Shown: positions 27,657 to 36,682 of the stretch, in pieces
How positions within the stretch are numbered: position 1 is the stretch's first letter
Layout of the letters: each line of letters begins with the position of its first letter
Source of the DNA: Fulvimarina manganoxydans
GTDB taxonomy: Bacteria > Pseudomonadota > Alphaproteobacteria > Rhizobiales > Rhizobiaceae
Direction: 5' to 3'
NCBI RefSeq assembly: GCF_900176465.1
Contig: NZ_FWXR01000018.1
Location: 33,321-97,320 of the forward strand
Length of the DNA: 64,000 nt
Program-made: the position numbers and the translations under genes
Notes under the pieces: model-generated
Seen by the model: only the letters and a program-made list of their open reading frames with translations
What the model was told of the DNA's origin: nothing
Databases searched by the model: none

Positions 27657-28019
27657 TCATTCAGCGCCGGCAGATCCTCCGAGCTTAAATTCGGCGATCC
27701 GATCGCCGGTCGCGATCGAATAGACGAGAATACGGCTTCCCGACGCGTCTTCGATGCGGATCGCCAGCCGGTCGCCGTCGAGATCGGTCTCCGTGACACG
27801 CGCGCCCGCCTCGAGGGCGATCGAGACCGGCGCCTGGAGCCTATCGGCTGGCGGCGCGTCGCCCGTCTGCGTCCGGTAGATGATCACGCCGAGGACGGTC
27901 ATCAGGGCGAGGAACAGAAAACCGAGCGAGACGGCGAGCAGCGCCACCATCTTGCGCCGTAGCCGCTCCACGGCCGGGTCGAGCGGCTTCTCCGCGTCCT
28001 TTTCGTCTTCGCCCTGCAT
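27657..28019 (-). CDS. Small single-pass membrane protein of unknown function
   Basis: This 120-aa protein has a charged N-terminus (MQGEDEKDAEKPLDPAVERLRRK), given here as its core KPLDPAVERLRRK. One membrane segment, VALLAVSLGFLFLALMTVLG, spans roughly residues 25-46, and a C-terminal domain with ARVTETDLDGDRLAIRIED follows. The layout resembles small alphaproteobacterial proteins of unknown function found beside the RluA-family synthase and rpoH. It is convergent with ftsY and divergent from the pseudouridine synthase. No catalytic motif is visible, and I do not assign a function. Confidence 0.75.
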   Translation of the reverse strand: MQGEDEKDAEKPLDPAVERLRRKMVALLAVSLGFLFLALMTVLGVIIYRTQTGDAPPADRLQAPVSIALEAGARVTETDLDGDRLAIRIEDASGSRILVYSIATGDRIAEFKLGGSAGAE

Positions 28020-28186
28020 ATCCGTCCTGTTTCAAGAGGTCTTTCGGAAGACCGAACTGGCTTGTCTCATCGTCATGGCAAGCGAGCGCGAAGGACGATG
28101 ATCGTCGTGCTCCCTAGCGCATCGCGCCGAAAAATGGGAATCGCCTGACGGATAGACAGGAAAAGCGAGAAAAGGCGAAGGCCGCG

Positions 28187-29194
28187 ATGGAGAAACGACG
28201 CTATAGGGTCGGGGCCGAAGAGGCGGGTGAGCGCATCGACGCCTTTCTTGCCAAGGCGAGCGAGGGCGAGCTGTCGCGCGCTCGCATTCAAGGGCTCATC
28301 GCGGATGGGGCTGTGACGCTTGCCGGCGTTCCGATCGCGGCGGCCAAGCGCCGTGTCTCGGAGGGCGAAGAGATCGAAATCGGCTTTCCCGCCCCGGAAG
28401 ATCCCGAGCCCGAGGGCGAAGCCATTCCGCTTATGATCGCCTATGAGGATGACGAGCTGATCGTCGTCGATAAGCCGGCCGGCCTCGTCACCCATCCAGG
28501 CCCCGGCAACTGGACGGGAACCCTCGTCAACGGGCTGATCCATCATTGTGGGGACAGTCTTTCGGGCATCAACGGCGTGCGGCGGCCGGGTATCGTCCAT
28601 CGTCTCGACAAGGAGACGAGCGGGCTGATCGTGGTCGCCAAGACCGATGCCGCCCATAAGGGCCTCGCCGCGCAATTTGCCGCCCATGGTCAGGACGGGC
28701 AGATGCGTCGAGCCTATAACGCCCTTGTCTGGGGCAAGCCCTTGCCGGAGGTCAGCGTCATCGATGCCCCGCTCGGCCGCGCGCGAAACGATCGGACGCG
28801 CCGGGCTGTCGTCAGCCCGAACGCGCCCGATGCGCGCCATGCGGTGACTCATTATACGGTTTTGGCAGCGGCCCCCGGACAAGAGCCCTTGGCGAGCCTC
28901 GTCGAATGCCGGCTGGAGACGGGGCGTACCCACCAGATCCGCGTCCATATGGCCCATATCAAGCATCCGCTTGTCGGCGATGGCGTCTATGGGGCCGGCT
29001 TTCGAACCAAGAGCGCCAAGCTCGAAGAGGGGCCGCGCGCTGTCGTCGAGGGCTTTTCGCGCCAAGCCTTGCATGCGGCCGAACTCGGCTTCGTCCATCC
29101 GGTCAGCGGCGAGCCCATGGCCTTTCGATCGCCCATTCCGGCCGATATGAGGGAACTTGGTGCGGCTCTTGCCGTTGAAATCACAAGCAAATAG
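28187..29194 (+). CDS. RluA-family 23S rRNA pseudouridine synthase (RluD-like)
   Basis: This 335-aa protein has an N-terminal S4 RNA-binding domain (ERIDAFLAKAS through GDAVTLAG-like residues, here DGAVTLAGVPI) and the catalytic domain with RPGIVHRLDKETSGL, which holds the catalytic Asp, and ETGRTHQIRVHM. Such enzymes isomerise uridines in 23S rRNA, RluD at 1911/1915/1917, needed for ribosome assembly. GAAGG precedes the ATG by about seven bases. It lies immediately before rpoH on the same strand, a common alphaproteobacterial arrangement. RluC and RluD types cannot be separated with certainty here. Confidence 0.92.
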   Translation: MEKRRYRVGAEEAGERIDAFLAKASEGELSRARIQGLIADGAVTLAGVPIAAAKRRVSEGEEIEIGFPAPEDPEPEGEAIPLMIAYEDDELIVVDKPAGLVTHPGPGNWTGTLVNGLIHHCGDSLSGINGVRRPGIVHRLDKETSGLIVVAKTDAAHKGLAAQFAAHGQDGQMRRAYNALVWGKPLPEVSVIDAPLGRARNDRTRRAVVSPNAPDARHAVTHYTVLAAAPGQEPLASLVECRLETGRTHQIRVHMAHIKHPLVGDGVYGAGFRTKSAKLEEGPRAVVEGFSRQALHAAELGFVHPVSGEPMAFRSPIPADMRELGAALAVEITSK

Positions 29195-29272
29195 CGCCAA
29201 CACTTCGAGGTGGGGCGCAGTATGCGTCGCGTCAAGCTTTTTTGAACATAGACCGATGCAATCGATGACACG

Positions 29273-29292
29273 CGTCCCCATATGAGGGGACG
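29273..29292 (+). promoter_or_regulatory. Inverted repeat in the rpoH leader, with CCCCATAT box
   Basis: CGTCCCC and GGGGACG form a perfect seven-pair inverted repeat around ATATGA, 77 bases before the rpoH start. The left arm and loop include CCCCATAT, resembling a sigma-32-type -10 element, but I see no CTTG-like -35 at the proper spacing. It could be an operator, a leader hairpin or part of a promoter. Confidence 0.4.
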
Positions 29293-29369
29293 AACCCGGG
29301 TGCGTGATACGGCCCGGAGTGGCCGGCTCGCTGTGTGGAGCGGTCGCGCGGAAGGATGGAGGGTTTCTC

Positions 29370-30284
29370 ATGGCCCAGATGAGCTTGCCGAGTGTGACCT
29401 CGGGAGAAGGCGGCCTCAACCGTTACATGGAAGAGATCAGGCGGTTTCCAATGCTGGAGCCGCAGGAAGAATATATGCTCGCCAAACGCTATGCCGAGCA
29501 TGACGATCGCGGTGCGGCGCATCGGCTGGTGACGAGCCATCTGAGGCTGGTCGCCAAGATCGCCATGGGCTATCGCGGCTACGGCCTGCCGATCGGCGAG
29601 GTGATCTCGGAGGGCAATGTCGGCCTGATGCAGGCGGTCAAGCGCTTCGATCCCGAGCGCGGCTTCCGCCTTGCAACCTATGCCATGTGGTGGATCAAGG
29701 CCTCGATCCAGGAATATATCCTGCGCTCCTGGAGCCTGGTGAAGATGGGCACGACCGCGAACCAGAAGCGGCTGTTCTTCAATCTGCGCAAGATGAAGAG
29801 CCGCATCCAGGCGCTGGACGAGGGCGATCTTAAGCCCGATCAGATCAACCAGATCGCGACCCAACTCGGCGTGTCCGAGGAAGAGGTCGTGTCGATGAAC
29901 CGCCGCTTGTCGGGCGATGCGTCCCTCAATTCGCCGATCCGGGCGACGGAAGGCGAATCCGGCGAGTGGCAGGACTGGCTGGTCGACGAGAACGAGTCCC
30001 AGGAAGAGATTCTTGCCGAACAGGACGAACTCGATCAGCGCCGCGGCATGCTGCGTCAGGCGATGGATGTGCTCAACGATCGCGAGCGCCGCATCTTCGA
30101 GGCGCGCCGCTTGTCGGAAGAGCCGATCACGCTGGAGACTCTATCCGGCGAATTCGATATCAGCCGCGAGCGCGTGCGTCAGATCGAGGTGCGCGCCTTC
30201 GAGAAGGTGCAGAAAGCTGTGAAGGAAACGGCGGAAGCCAGCCGCCGCGCCTTGCGTCCTGTGCAGGGTGAAGCGCGGGTCTGA
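29370..30284 (+). CDS. rpoH: RNA polymerase sigma-32 factor
   Basis: This heat-shock sigma factor has about 304 aa. Region 2 is seen in TSHLRLVAKIAMGYRGYGLP, with core LRLVAKIAMGY, and FDPERGFRLATYAMWWIKASIQEY. The RpoH box region QKRLFFNLRK matches the family pattern, and region 4 has DISRERVRQIEVRAFEKVQ. The ATG at 29370 follows GGAGGG by six bases; a further in-frame start at 29304 adds residues without homology. An intrinsic terminator follows at 30379-30408. Alphaproteobacteria often carry two rpoH copies; only one is in this window. Confidence 0.96.
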   Translation: MAQMSLPSVTSGEGGLNRYMEEIRRFPMLEPQEEYMLAKRYAEHDDRGAAHRLVTSHLRLVAKIAMGYRGYGLPIGEVISEGNVGLMQAVKRFDPERGFRLATYAMWWIKASIQEYILRSWSLVKMGTTANQKRLFFNLRKMKSRIQALDEGDLKPDQINQIATQLGVSEEEVVSMNRRLSGDASLNSPIRATEGESGEWQDWLVDENESQEEILAEQDELDQRRGMLRQAMDVLNDRERRIFEARRLSEEPITLETLSGEFDISRERVRQIEVRAFEKVQKAVKETAEASRRALRPVQGEARV

Positions 30285-30378
30285 CGGAGAGTGTCTGTCT
30301 TTCATTGGAGTGTCGGCGAAGCTATCGCGCGGCTCTCCACGACGCGTTCCGATCGATTTGCGATAGAGCGCTGACGAG

Positions 30379-30408
30379 AAAGGGGAGTGGGGAAACCCGC
30401 TCCCTTTT
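30379..30408 (+). terminator. Intrinsic terminator after rpoH
   Basis: AAAGGGGAGTGGG and CCCGCTCCCTTT form a stem with one bulge and one wobble pair around a GAAA-type loop. It ends in TTTT, 95 bases after the rpoH stop. Confidence 0.75.
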
Positions 30409-30435
30409 GCTGTCGACTGTCCAAATCGGGACACC

Positions 30436-30467
30436 GAAAAAGCCGATCCTGCGAGGGACCGGCTTTC
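30436..30467 (-). terminator. Intrinsic terminator of the 36-aa gene on the minus strand
   Basis: On the minus strand AAAGCCGGTCC pairs with GGATCGGCTTT across TCGCA-like loop bases and is followed by TT, giving a U-run after a strong stem. It lies 44 bases beyond the stop codon at 30511. The plus-strand version has AAAAAGCC before and only TTTCG after, so the minus strand is the better-fitting direction. Confidence 0.65.
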
Positions 30468-30510
30468 GTATAAGTCATGCATTCATATTCGACTGCGCCG
30501 ACGCGCTCGA

Positions 30511-30621
30511 TCAAAAGCGGCGCGGGGCTGGTTGGCTGGCCGGACGGCGATGGGCGCGGCGTCCCGTGAACTTCTTGGCGACCCAGCCGACGAAGAGCGC
30601 TTTGAGAATACTACGGAACAT
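30511..30621 (-). CDS. Putative 36-aa basic, amphipathic small protein
   Basis: The frame starts MFRSILKALFVGWVAKKF and continues with a strongly basic tail (TGRRAHRRPASQ, then PAPRRF). CAGGAG lies six bases upstream of the ATG, a good ribosome-binding site. A likely terminator follows downstream, and a GGAAA-N17-CGTT promoter-like pair lies 42 bases upstream. The N-terminal half can form a hydrophobic or amphipathic membrane helix. It lies between rpoH and a BCCT transporter, opposite to both. I recognise no named family; similar tiny basic proteins occur in Hyphomicrobiales, but that comparison is from memory. Confidence 0.6.
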   Translation of the reverse strand: MFRSILKALFVGWVAKKFTGRRAHRRPASQPAPRRF

Positions 30622-30662
30622 CAGTGTCTCCTGACTGAATGTTTCAGTTTCATGACCCTATG

Positions 30663-30688
30663 AACGCCGCTTGACGCCTTTGGTTTCC
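30663..30688 (-). promoter_or_regulatory. Candidate EcfG-type general-stress promoter for the 36-aa gene
   Basis: On the minus strand GGAAA is followed, after 17 bases, by CGTT. The alphaproteobacterial general-stress sigma factor consensus is GGAAC-N16/17-CGTT, so there is one mismatch. The box ends 42 bases before the ATG at 30621, a suitable leader length. Confidence 0.45.
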
Positions 30689-30807
30689 GTAAAGACCTCG
30701 CATCACACGCAAAAACCTGTCGCATTTGCCCATTTCACGGCTTGTTGTTTTCCTTGGGCGCCCAACTTCTCCTCTCTGGTTGGAGAGAAGAAAGGTGCGA
30801 AGAGTTC

Positions 30808-32430
30808 ATGGATAAAGAGGTCTTCGTCAGACGGCTCGGGCCGTTTCCTCATGTCAGCCCGCCGGTTTTCATCACCTCGGCCATTCTGATCCTTGGTTTC
30901 ATTCTCTTCGGCGGCATCTTCACCGATACGGCGGCAACGGTCTTCTCCGCCGCTCAATCCGGGATCGCCGACGGCTTCGGCTGGTTCCTGATCCTCGTCA
31001 CGAATGCCGCGCTCGTCCTCAGCGTCTATCTCGCCTTCAGCCGCTTCGGCGATATCCGTCTCGGCGCGCAGACCGAGGAGCCGGAATATGACATCGTCTC
31101 CTGGACGGCGATGATGTTCTCGGCCGGCATCGGCATCGGCCTTCTCTATTGGGCCGTCGCCGAGCCGCTCTTCCATTTCTCCTCCCCGCCGATCGGCCAG
31201 GCCGAGACCGCCGAGGCCGCCAAACAGGCCATGGTCATCTCGTTTCTCCATTGGGGCTGGCATGGGTGGGGCATCTATTGCATCGTCGGCATGGCGCTCG
31301 CCTATTTCCACTATCGCCAGGGCTTGCCGCTCTCGATCCGCTCGGCGCTCTATCCGTTGATCGGCGAGCGCATCTATGGCTTCTGGGGCCATGTGGTGGA
31401 CATTCTCGCCGTTTTCGGCACGATGTTCGGTATCGTTACCTCGCTCGGCCTCGGCGTCATGCAGATCAATGCAGGCCTGACGAGCCTCTTCGGCCTTCCC
31501 GACAGCCTTCTTCTGCAGATCGGCCTCGTCGCCGCGATCACCGCCTGTGCGACGCTGTCGGTCGTCGCCGGTCTCGACAACGGTATCAAGCGCATCTCGA
31601 ACTTCAATATCTATCTCAGCTTCGCCATGCTCGCCTTCATCGTGGCGATGGGCCCCGCGCTCTTCATCTTCGACAGCTTCATCGAGAATATGGGCGCCTA
31701 TATCGAGAATTTCGTCTATTATTCGTTCTGGAGCGAGAGCTATTCGGGCACGAATTGGCAGGTCGACTGGACCCTCTTCTATTGGGCCTGGTGGATCTCC
31801 TGGTCGCCCTTTGTCGGCATCTTCATCGCGCGCATCTCGCGCGGGCGCACCATTCGCGAATTCGCGCTCGGCGTGCTCCTGATCCCGTCGACCATTCTGT
31901 TCTTCTGGTTCACCGCCTTCGGAGGCGTCGCGGTCCATATGGAGCTCATGGGCGATCCGGGTCTCGTCGCCGCGGTGCAGGACGATTACGGCCGCGCGAT
32001 CTTCGAGTTCCTGCAATTCTATCCGCTGCCGACGCTCACCACCCTCGTCGTCCTGTTCATGATCCTCGTCTGGTTCGTCACCTCGTCGGATTCCGGCAGC
32101 TTCGTCATCGACATGCTGACGGCCGGCGGGGACGACAATCCGCCGAAGATCCAGCGCATTTTCTGGGCGGTGACCGAAGGGGCGATCGCGGCCGTCCTGC
32201 TCGTCGCCGGGGGCTTGAAGGCGCTGCAGTCGGCGGCCGTCGTCGCTGGCTTCCCCTTCGCCTTCGTATTGCTGGTGATGATGTGGGGTCTCGTCAGGGC
32301 GCTCGGCCGCGACAAGCTGGTTCTCTACCGATACGACCAGGCCTATCGCACAGAGGCGGAGACGGAAGCGGCCTCACCCAGCCCCTATGTCGGCGAGAAT
32401 TCGCTCAAGGGCCCGCCCTCGCTTCGATGA
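30808..32430 (+). CDS. BCCT-family betaine/choline/carnitine transporter
   Basis: This protein of about 540 aa is a secondary transporter with around 12 membrane segments. The BCCT signature appears as WTAMMFSAGIGIGLLYWAVAEP near residue 95 (core FSAGIGIGLLYW) and in the aromatic betaine site region HWGWHGWGIY. FFWFTAFGG and TSSDSGSF follow later. It probably imports a quaternary amine for osmoprotection or catabolism, coupled to Na+ or H+. The ATG at 30808 (MDKEVFVRRLG) has GAAGAG just upstream; a longer frame from 30742 has no homologous residues. A hairpin terminator follows the stop. Confidence 0.92.
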   Translation: MDKEVFVRRLGPFPHVSPPVFITSAILILGFILFGGIFTDTAATVFSAAQSGIADGFGWFLILVTNAALVLSVYLAFSRFGDIRLGAQTEEPEYDIVSWTAMMFSAGIGIGLLYWAVAEPLFHFSSPPIGQAETAEAAKQAMVISFLHWGWHGWGIYCIVGMALAYFHYRQGLPLSIRSALYPLIGERIYGFWGHVVDILAVFGTMFGIVTSLGLGVMQINAGLTSLFGLPDSLLLQIGLVAAITACATLSVVAGLDNGIKRISNFNIYLSFAMLAFIVAMGPALFIFDSFIENMGAYIENFVYYSFWSESYSGTNWQVDWTLFYWAWWISWSPFVGIFIARISRGRTIREFALGVLLIPSTILFFWFTAFGGVAVHMELMGDPGLVAAVQDDYGRAIFEFLQFYPLPTLTTLVVLFMILVWFVTSSDSGSFVIDMLTAGGDDNPPKIQRIFWAVTEGAIAAVLLVAGGLKALQSAAVVAGFPFAFVLLVMMWGLVRALGRDKLVLYRYDQAYRTEAETEAASPSPYVGENSLKGPPSLR

Positions 32431-32462
32431 GGGCGGCGCGGGTCCCGCGTCGAGGGGACATC

Positions 32463-32489
32463 GGGCGATCGATAGATGATCGCCCTTTC
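32463..32489 (+). terminator. Hairpin terminator between BCCT gene and leuB
   Basis: GGGCGATC pairs perfectly with GATCGCCC around GATAGAT, followed by TTTCG, 33 bases after the transporter stop and just before the convergent end of leuB. Confidence 0.65.
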
Positions 32490-32490
32490 G

Positions 32491-33603
32491 TCAGGAGAGC
32501 TTGGCGCGCAGCCTTTCGGCCACCGCATCGCCCATGCCCGATGTGTTCACTTGGCTTGCGCCGGGCGCCATGATGTCGCCGGTGCGGATGCCCGCGTCGA
32601 GCGTTTCGGCAATCGCGGCTTCGAGGGCGTCGGCCTCGGTGATCATCTCGAAGGAATAACGCAGGCCCATGGCGAAGGACGCGATCATCGCCAGAGGATT
32701 GGCGAGGCCCTTGCCGGCAATGTCCGGCGCCGAGCCGTGCACCGGCTCGTAGAGGGCGCGGCGCATGCCGGTCGTCTGGTCGGGCGCGCCGAGCGAGGCC
32801 GAGGGCAGCATGCCGAGGGAGCCCGTCAGCATCGCCGCGATGTCGGACAGCATGTCGCCGAAGAGATTGTCGGTGAGGATGACGTCGAACTGCTTGGGGT
32901 TCTTGACGAGCTTCATGCCGCCGGCATCGGCCAGCTCGTGTTCGAGCGTCAGATCGGCGAATTCCTCGCGGTGAACGCGGGTGACGACCTCGTTCCAATA
33001 AAGGCCCGATTTCATCACATTGCGCTTTTCCATCGACGTGACCTTGCCGCGACGGGTGCGGGCAAGCTCGAAGGCGGCGCGGGTGATGCGCTCGATCTCA
33101 TAGGTCTCGTAGACCTGGGTGTCGATCGCCCGCTTCTGGCCATTGCCAAGATCGATGATTTCCTTGGGCTCGCCGAAATAGACGCCGCCGGTCAATTCGC
33201 GTAGGATCAGGATGTCGAGACCCTCGATGATCTCGCGCTTCAAGGAGGAAGCGTCGGCCAGCGCCGGATAGCAGATCGCGGGTCTCAGATTGGCGAAGAG
33301 TTCCATATCCTTGCGCAGGCGCAAGAGGCCGGCTTCCGGTCGCTTGTCGTAATCGACGCCGTCCCATTTCGGTCCGCCGACCGCGCCGAAGAGGACCGCG
33401 TCGCACGCCATGGCGAGGTCCATCGTGGCGTCTGAAATCGGCGCCCCTTCCGCGTCATAGGCCGAGCCGCCGACAAGGGCCTTCTCGGTGGTGAAGCCGG
33501 CCGAGACGGTCTCGTTGAGAACCGTGACGAGTTTCTCGACCTCGGCCATGGTTTCCGGGCCGATGCCGTCACCGGGCAGAAGGAGAAGCTTTCGCGATGC
33601 CAT
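32491..33603 (-). CDS. leuB: 3-Isopropylmalate dehydrogenase
   Basis: This 370-aa enzyme oxidises and decarboxylates 3-isopropylmalate in leucine synthesis. It has [13 protein letters not shown] at the start, [29 protein letters not shown], the metal site [14 protein letters not shown] and [19 protein letters not shown]. The ATG at 33603 gives the normal family length; upstream in-frame ATGs add residues without homology. A tartrate-type paralogue is encoded at 12459. It is convergent with the BCCT transporter gene. ilvE, also for branched-chain amino acids, lies about 6 kb away. Confidence 0.96.
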   Translation of the reverse strand: MASRKLLLLPGDGIGPETMAEVEKLVTVLNETVSAGFTTEKALVGGSAYDAEGAPISDATMDLAMACDAVLFGAVGGPKWDGVDYDKRPEAGLLRLRKDMELFANLRPAICYPALADASSLKREIIEGLDILILRELTGGVYFGEPKEIIDLGNGQKRAIDTQVYETYEIERITRAAFELARTRRGKVTSMEKRNVMKSGLYWNEVVTRVHREEFADLTLEHELADAGGMKLVKNPKQFDVILTDNLFGDMLSDIAAMLTGSLGMLPSASLGAPDQTTGMRRALYEPVHGSAPDIAGKGLANPLAMIASFAMGLRYSFEMITEADALEAAIAETLDAGIRTGDIMAPGASQVNTSGMGDAVAERLRAKLS

Positions 33604-33836
33604 GAACCGTTTCATCCTTTCACTGAAAGGGACTGGGGCGCGCGAAAGCACCCGTCCCAGCATCGGATCGAAAAGCGGGCTCCGGCTTTCGGCGCATCCA
33701 ATGCAAACCATTGCGTTTCAGGATCGTCGAACCCGATTTCGAGAGCGGGCCTTCGGATCGAGAAGTCGGGTCTCCATAGGATCAATGGCGCGGAAGGGAA
33801 AGGGGTCGATGGCGCGGAGGCGCGGGACGCCTCCCG

Positions 33837-34331
33837 TCAGCGGCTTGAGGCGGTCCTGGCCGTTGCCGGGCTCAGGGTTTCCTGAACCTCGAAGCGGGTC
33901 GAGGAGCGCTGAAGATTGCCGTTGATCAAATCGAGCGTTTTGGCCAGGGAGGCTTTCTCCCTCTCGCTGAGCCCGTCGAAAGCGAGATCGAGGACGAGCT
34001 CGGATCGCTCGCGAATCCAATCGCGCATGGCGTGGGAGCGCTCGGTGAGAAACAGGCGTCGAACCCGGCGGTCGCCCGCTTCCGTGCGGCGTTCGACGAG
34101 CCCGGCATCGACGAGCCGATCCACCTGCCGGGAAATCGTCATCGGCTCCATCTCCAGAAGGGCGCCGAGCTCGGACTGTCCGATGCCTTCGGCGGCCAAA
34201 AGGCGCGCGATGATCCGGATTTGCGGCCAGGACAGCTTCTGATCCCGGTGCACGTGTTCGAAACCCTGGCGCATCATGCGCGCGGCATCGAAGAGGCGGA
34301 TGACGAGATGTTGTTTCGCAGACAGGTCCAT
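33837..34331 (-). CDS. MarR-family transcriptional regulator
   Basis: This 164-aa winged-helix repressor-type protein has the DNA-reading segment EGIGQSELGALLEMEPMTISRQVDRLVDAGLVERR (core LEMEPMTISRQVDRL) at about residues 50-83, followed by the wing DRRVRRLFLTERS. It lies downstream of the histone-deacetylase-like gene on the same strand, with a 141-bp gap. The leucine genes are not known targets of such regulators, so its operon and ligand are uncertain. Confidence 0.85.
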   Translation of the reverse strand: MDLSAKQHLVIRLFDAARMMRQGFEHVHRDQKLSWPQIRIIARLLAAEGIGQSELGALLEMEPMTISRQVDRLVDAGLVERRTEAGDRRVRRLFLTERSHAMRDWIRERSELVLDLAFDGLSEREKASLAKTLDLINGNLQRSSTRFEVQETLSPATARTASSR

Positions 34332-34472
34332 GAATCCAGATTGCTGAATTCCACACCAAAATCAATCACGCATGAAGCAATTAGACGAATGAAGGAGCGT
34401 GATGACCGGCGCCGGCTTCGTCTCGCCCGTCCGTCCATCCCATCGCCGATCCTCGATTTCGGCTTTGCGATG

Positions 34473-35375
34473 TCATGCAAATTCAGTGGCGATGCGATGG
34501 ACGATGGAATGGCGCCGGGCGAGCGTGTCGATATCCTTCGAATAGCCGCCGCCGAGGACGCATGCGACGGGAACGTCGCGCTCGCGAATGAAGCCGATCG
34601 CGTGACGGTCACGCTCGGCGAGCCCATCGTCGCTCAAGCTGAGGCGACCCAGCCGATCGTCCTTATGCGGGTCGACCCCGGCATTGTAGAAGACGATGTC
34701 CGGCTTGGCGCGCTCGAAGGCCGTTCGAAGCGCGTCTCGAAAGATCGCCAGATAGGCTTGGTCGCCCAGCCCGTCCTCCAGCCCCACATCGAGATCGGAC
34801 GTGGCTTTGCGAACCGGATAGTTCTTTTCGCAATGGATCGAGAAGGTGAAGACGGAAGGATCGCCCGCGAAGATGCGGGCGGTGCCGTCGCCCTGATGAA
34901 CGTCGCAATCGACGACGAGAACTTTGGCGACATCGCCATCGGCGATCATCAGCCGGGCTGCGACGGCGACATCGTTGAAGACCGAAAAGCCCGCTCCTTG
35001 ATCGGCCCGCGCATGATGACTGCCGCCGGCGGTGTTGCAGGCAAGGCCTTCGGCAAGCGCCAGGCGTCCTGTCAGCACCGTCCCGCCGGTGGCCGCGCGC
35101 GAGCGCAGCGCGACGCGCTCGTCCACCTTGAAGCCGATCTCCCGCTCAATCGGCTCCGGCACCGCCTGGCCGAGCACCTGATCCACATAGCGCGCGTCAT
35201 GGGCGAGCCGCAGCCAGCCGGGAAGGGCCGGGGCGGGAATGTGCCAACCGTCCTTTTCCACGAGCCCATCAGCCAGGAGAACATCCGCGAGCCTGGAAAA
35301 TTTCGACATCGGAAAGCGATGCGCGGCGTCGAAACGTGCGTCGAAGGCGGGATGGTGGACGATGGGAAGTCGCAT
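34473..35375 (-). CDS. Histone deacetylase superfamily hydrolase
   Basis: This 300-aa protein resembles the arginase/deacetylase fold enzymes AcuC/HDAC. The paired histidines are in TAGGSHHARADQG and the zinc-binding Asp-x-His in VVDCDVHQGDGTA, with a later Asp in YNAGVDPHKDDRLGRL. Substrates of bacterial members include acetylated small molecules, polyamines and proteins. It could deacetylate acetylpolyamines, or acetylated enzymes as AcuC does; the sequence alone does not decide. It is followed by a MarR regulator on the same strand. Confidence 0.88.
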   Translation of the reverse strand: MRLPIVHHPAFDARFDAAHRFPMSKFSRLADVLLADGLVEKDGWHIPAPALPGWLRLAHDARYVDQVLGQAVPEPIEREIGFKVDERVALRSRAATGGTVLTGRLALAEGLACNTAGGSHHARADQGAGFSVFNDVAVAARLMIADGDVAKVLVVDCDVHQGDGTARIFAGDPSVFTFSIHCEKNYPVRKATSDLDVGLEDGLGDQAYLAIFRDALRTAFERAKPDIVFYNAGVDPHKDDRLGRLSLSDDGLAERDRHAIGFIRERDVPVACVLGGGYSKDIDTLARRHSIVHRIATEFA

Positions 35376-35528
35376 GGCGCGTCAGATAGCGCTCGCAGGG
35401 TTCGGCGAACAGCGCGGCTCGCCGACGCGGCGTCTCATCCAAAGCCGGAGACGGCGCGCCGCTCGTCTTGAGCAAACCGCACCGCGCTGGCTTGATAACG
35501 TCATCGGCTCGATCAGCCGGACATCGCA

Positions 35529-36542
35529 TCATCCGTTGCGGAAGGTGTAGCCGTAGCCATTGAGGGCGGGGGCGCCTCCGAGATGGGCATAAAGGATCTT
35601 CGAGCCTTTCGGGAAATAGCCCTTCGAGACGAGGTCGATCATGCCCTGCATGGATTTGCCCTCATAGACGGGGTCGGTGATCATGCCCTCGAGTCTGGCG
35701 CACAGCCGGATCGCCTCCTTGGTCTCCTCGGACGGAACGCCATAGATCGGATAGGCATAATCCTCGACGAGGACGACGTCGCGCTCCTCGATCTCGCGGC
35801 CCAGCTTGACGAGGTCGGCTGTGCGGCGTGCGATCTCGACAACCTGGGCCTTGGTCTGGGCGGGCGTTGCCGAGGCGTCGATACCGATCACCTTTTCAGC
35901 ACGCCCGTCCTTGGCAAAGCCCACCGTCATGCCGGCATGAGTCGAGCCGGTGACCGTGCAGACCACCACATAGTCGAATTGGAAGCCGAGATCAGCTTCC
36001 TGCCGCCGGACCTCCTCGGCGAAGCCGACATAGCCGAGCCCGCCATAGGGATGGACCGATGCGCCGGCCGGGATCGCATAAGGCTTGCCACCCTTGGCCT
36101 TCACGTCCTCGATCGCCTCTTCCCAGCTGCGGCGAATGCCGATGTCGAAGCCGTCCTCGGCCAGCCGGACATCGGCGCCCATGATGCGCGACAGCATGAT
36201 ATTGCCGACCCGGTCATAGACCGCGTCCTCATGGGGCACCCAGGCTTCCTGAACGAGGCGACATTTCAAGCCGATCTTGGCGGCGACGGCCGCGACCATG
36301 CGGGTGTGGTTCGACTGGACGCCGCCGATCGAGACAAGCGTGTCGGCGCCCGACTTGATGGCGTCCGGCACGATATATTCCAGCTTGCGCAGCTTGTTGC
36401 CGCCAAAGGCAAGACCCGAATTGCAGTCCTCCCGCTTGGCGAAGATCTCCACATCGCCGCCGAGATGATCGCTGAGGCGGGACAGCTTCTCGATCGGGGT
36501 CGGACCGAAGGTGAGGGGATAGCGTTCGAAGTCTTCGAGCAT
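35529..36542 (-). CDS. acdS: 1-Aminocyclopropane-1-carboxylate deaminase
   Basis: This 337-aa PLP enzyme opens the ring of the plant ethylene precursor ACC to give 2-oxobutyrate and ammonia. It begins [20 protein letters not shown], nearly the Pseudomonas ACC deaminase start. The cofactor Lys is residue 50 ([11 protein letters not shown]) and Ser77 lies in [11 protein letters not shown]. The residues that separate true ACC deaminase from D-cysteine desulfhydrase are present: Glu in DPVYEGKSM (about residue 294) and Leu in [13 protein letters not shown] (about 321). The ATG at 36542 gives the family length. It is divergent from the Lrp-type regulator gene, the usual acdS-acdR layout. Confidence 0.95.
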   Translation of the reverse strand: MLEDFERYPLTFGPTPIEKLSRLSDHLGGDVEIFAKREDCNSGLAFGGNKLRKLEYIVPDAIKSGADTLVSIGGVQSNHTRMVAAVAAKIGLKCRLVQEAWVPHEDAVYDRVGNIMLSRIMGADVRLAEDGFDIGIRRSWEEAIEDVKAKGGKPYAIPAGASVHPYGGLGYVGFAEEVRRQEADLGFQFDYVVVCTVTGSTHAGMTVGFAKDGRAEKVIGIDASATPAQTKAQVVEIARRTADLVKLGREIEERDVVLVEDYAYPIYGVPSEETKEAIRLCARLEGMITDPVYEGKSMQGMIDLVSKGYFPKGSKILYAHLGGAPALNGYGYTFRNG

Positions 36543-36682
36543 GGGCCAGCCTGTTTCGCGTTGTCGGCGCCATGCTATGCGCAAAGAGGCGGAAATGTCC
36601 TTTCGAAGATTGCGACAAGCGGTCAGTATCGGCGAGACAACTGCGCAAAAAATGGAAGAGTGTCTCGCTAATAAGGCTCAAA
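36543..36682. promoter_or_regulatory. Divergent acdS-acdR control region
   Basis: This 140-bp gap between the two divergent start codons is where AcdR is expected to bind, as in other acdS systems. I do not see one clear long palindrome, consistent with the degenerate sites of Lrp-family proteins. Confidence 0.5.

Noticed and set aside
29242..29283. TTGAAC with CCCCATAT as a heat-shock promoter of rpoH
   Set aside because: The two boxes are 28 bases apart, too far for sigma-32 or sigma-70 spacing, so I did not call a promoter.
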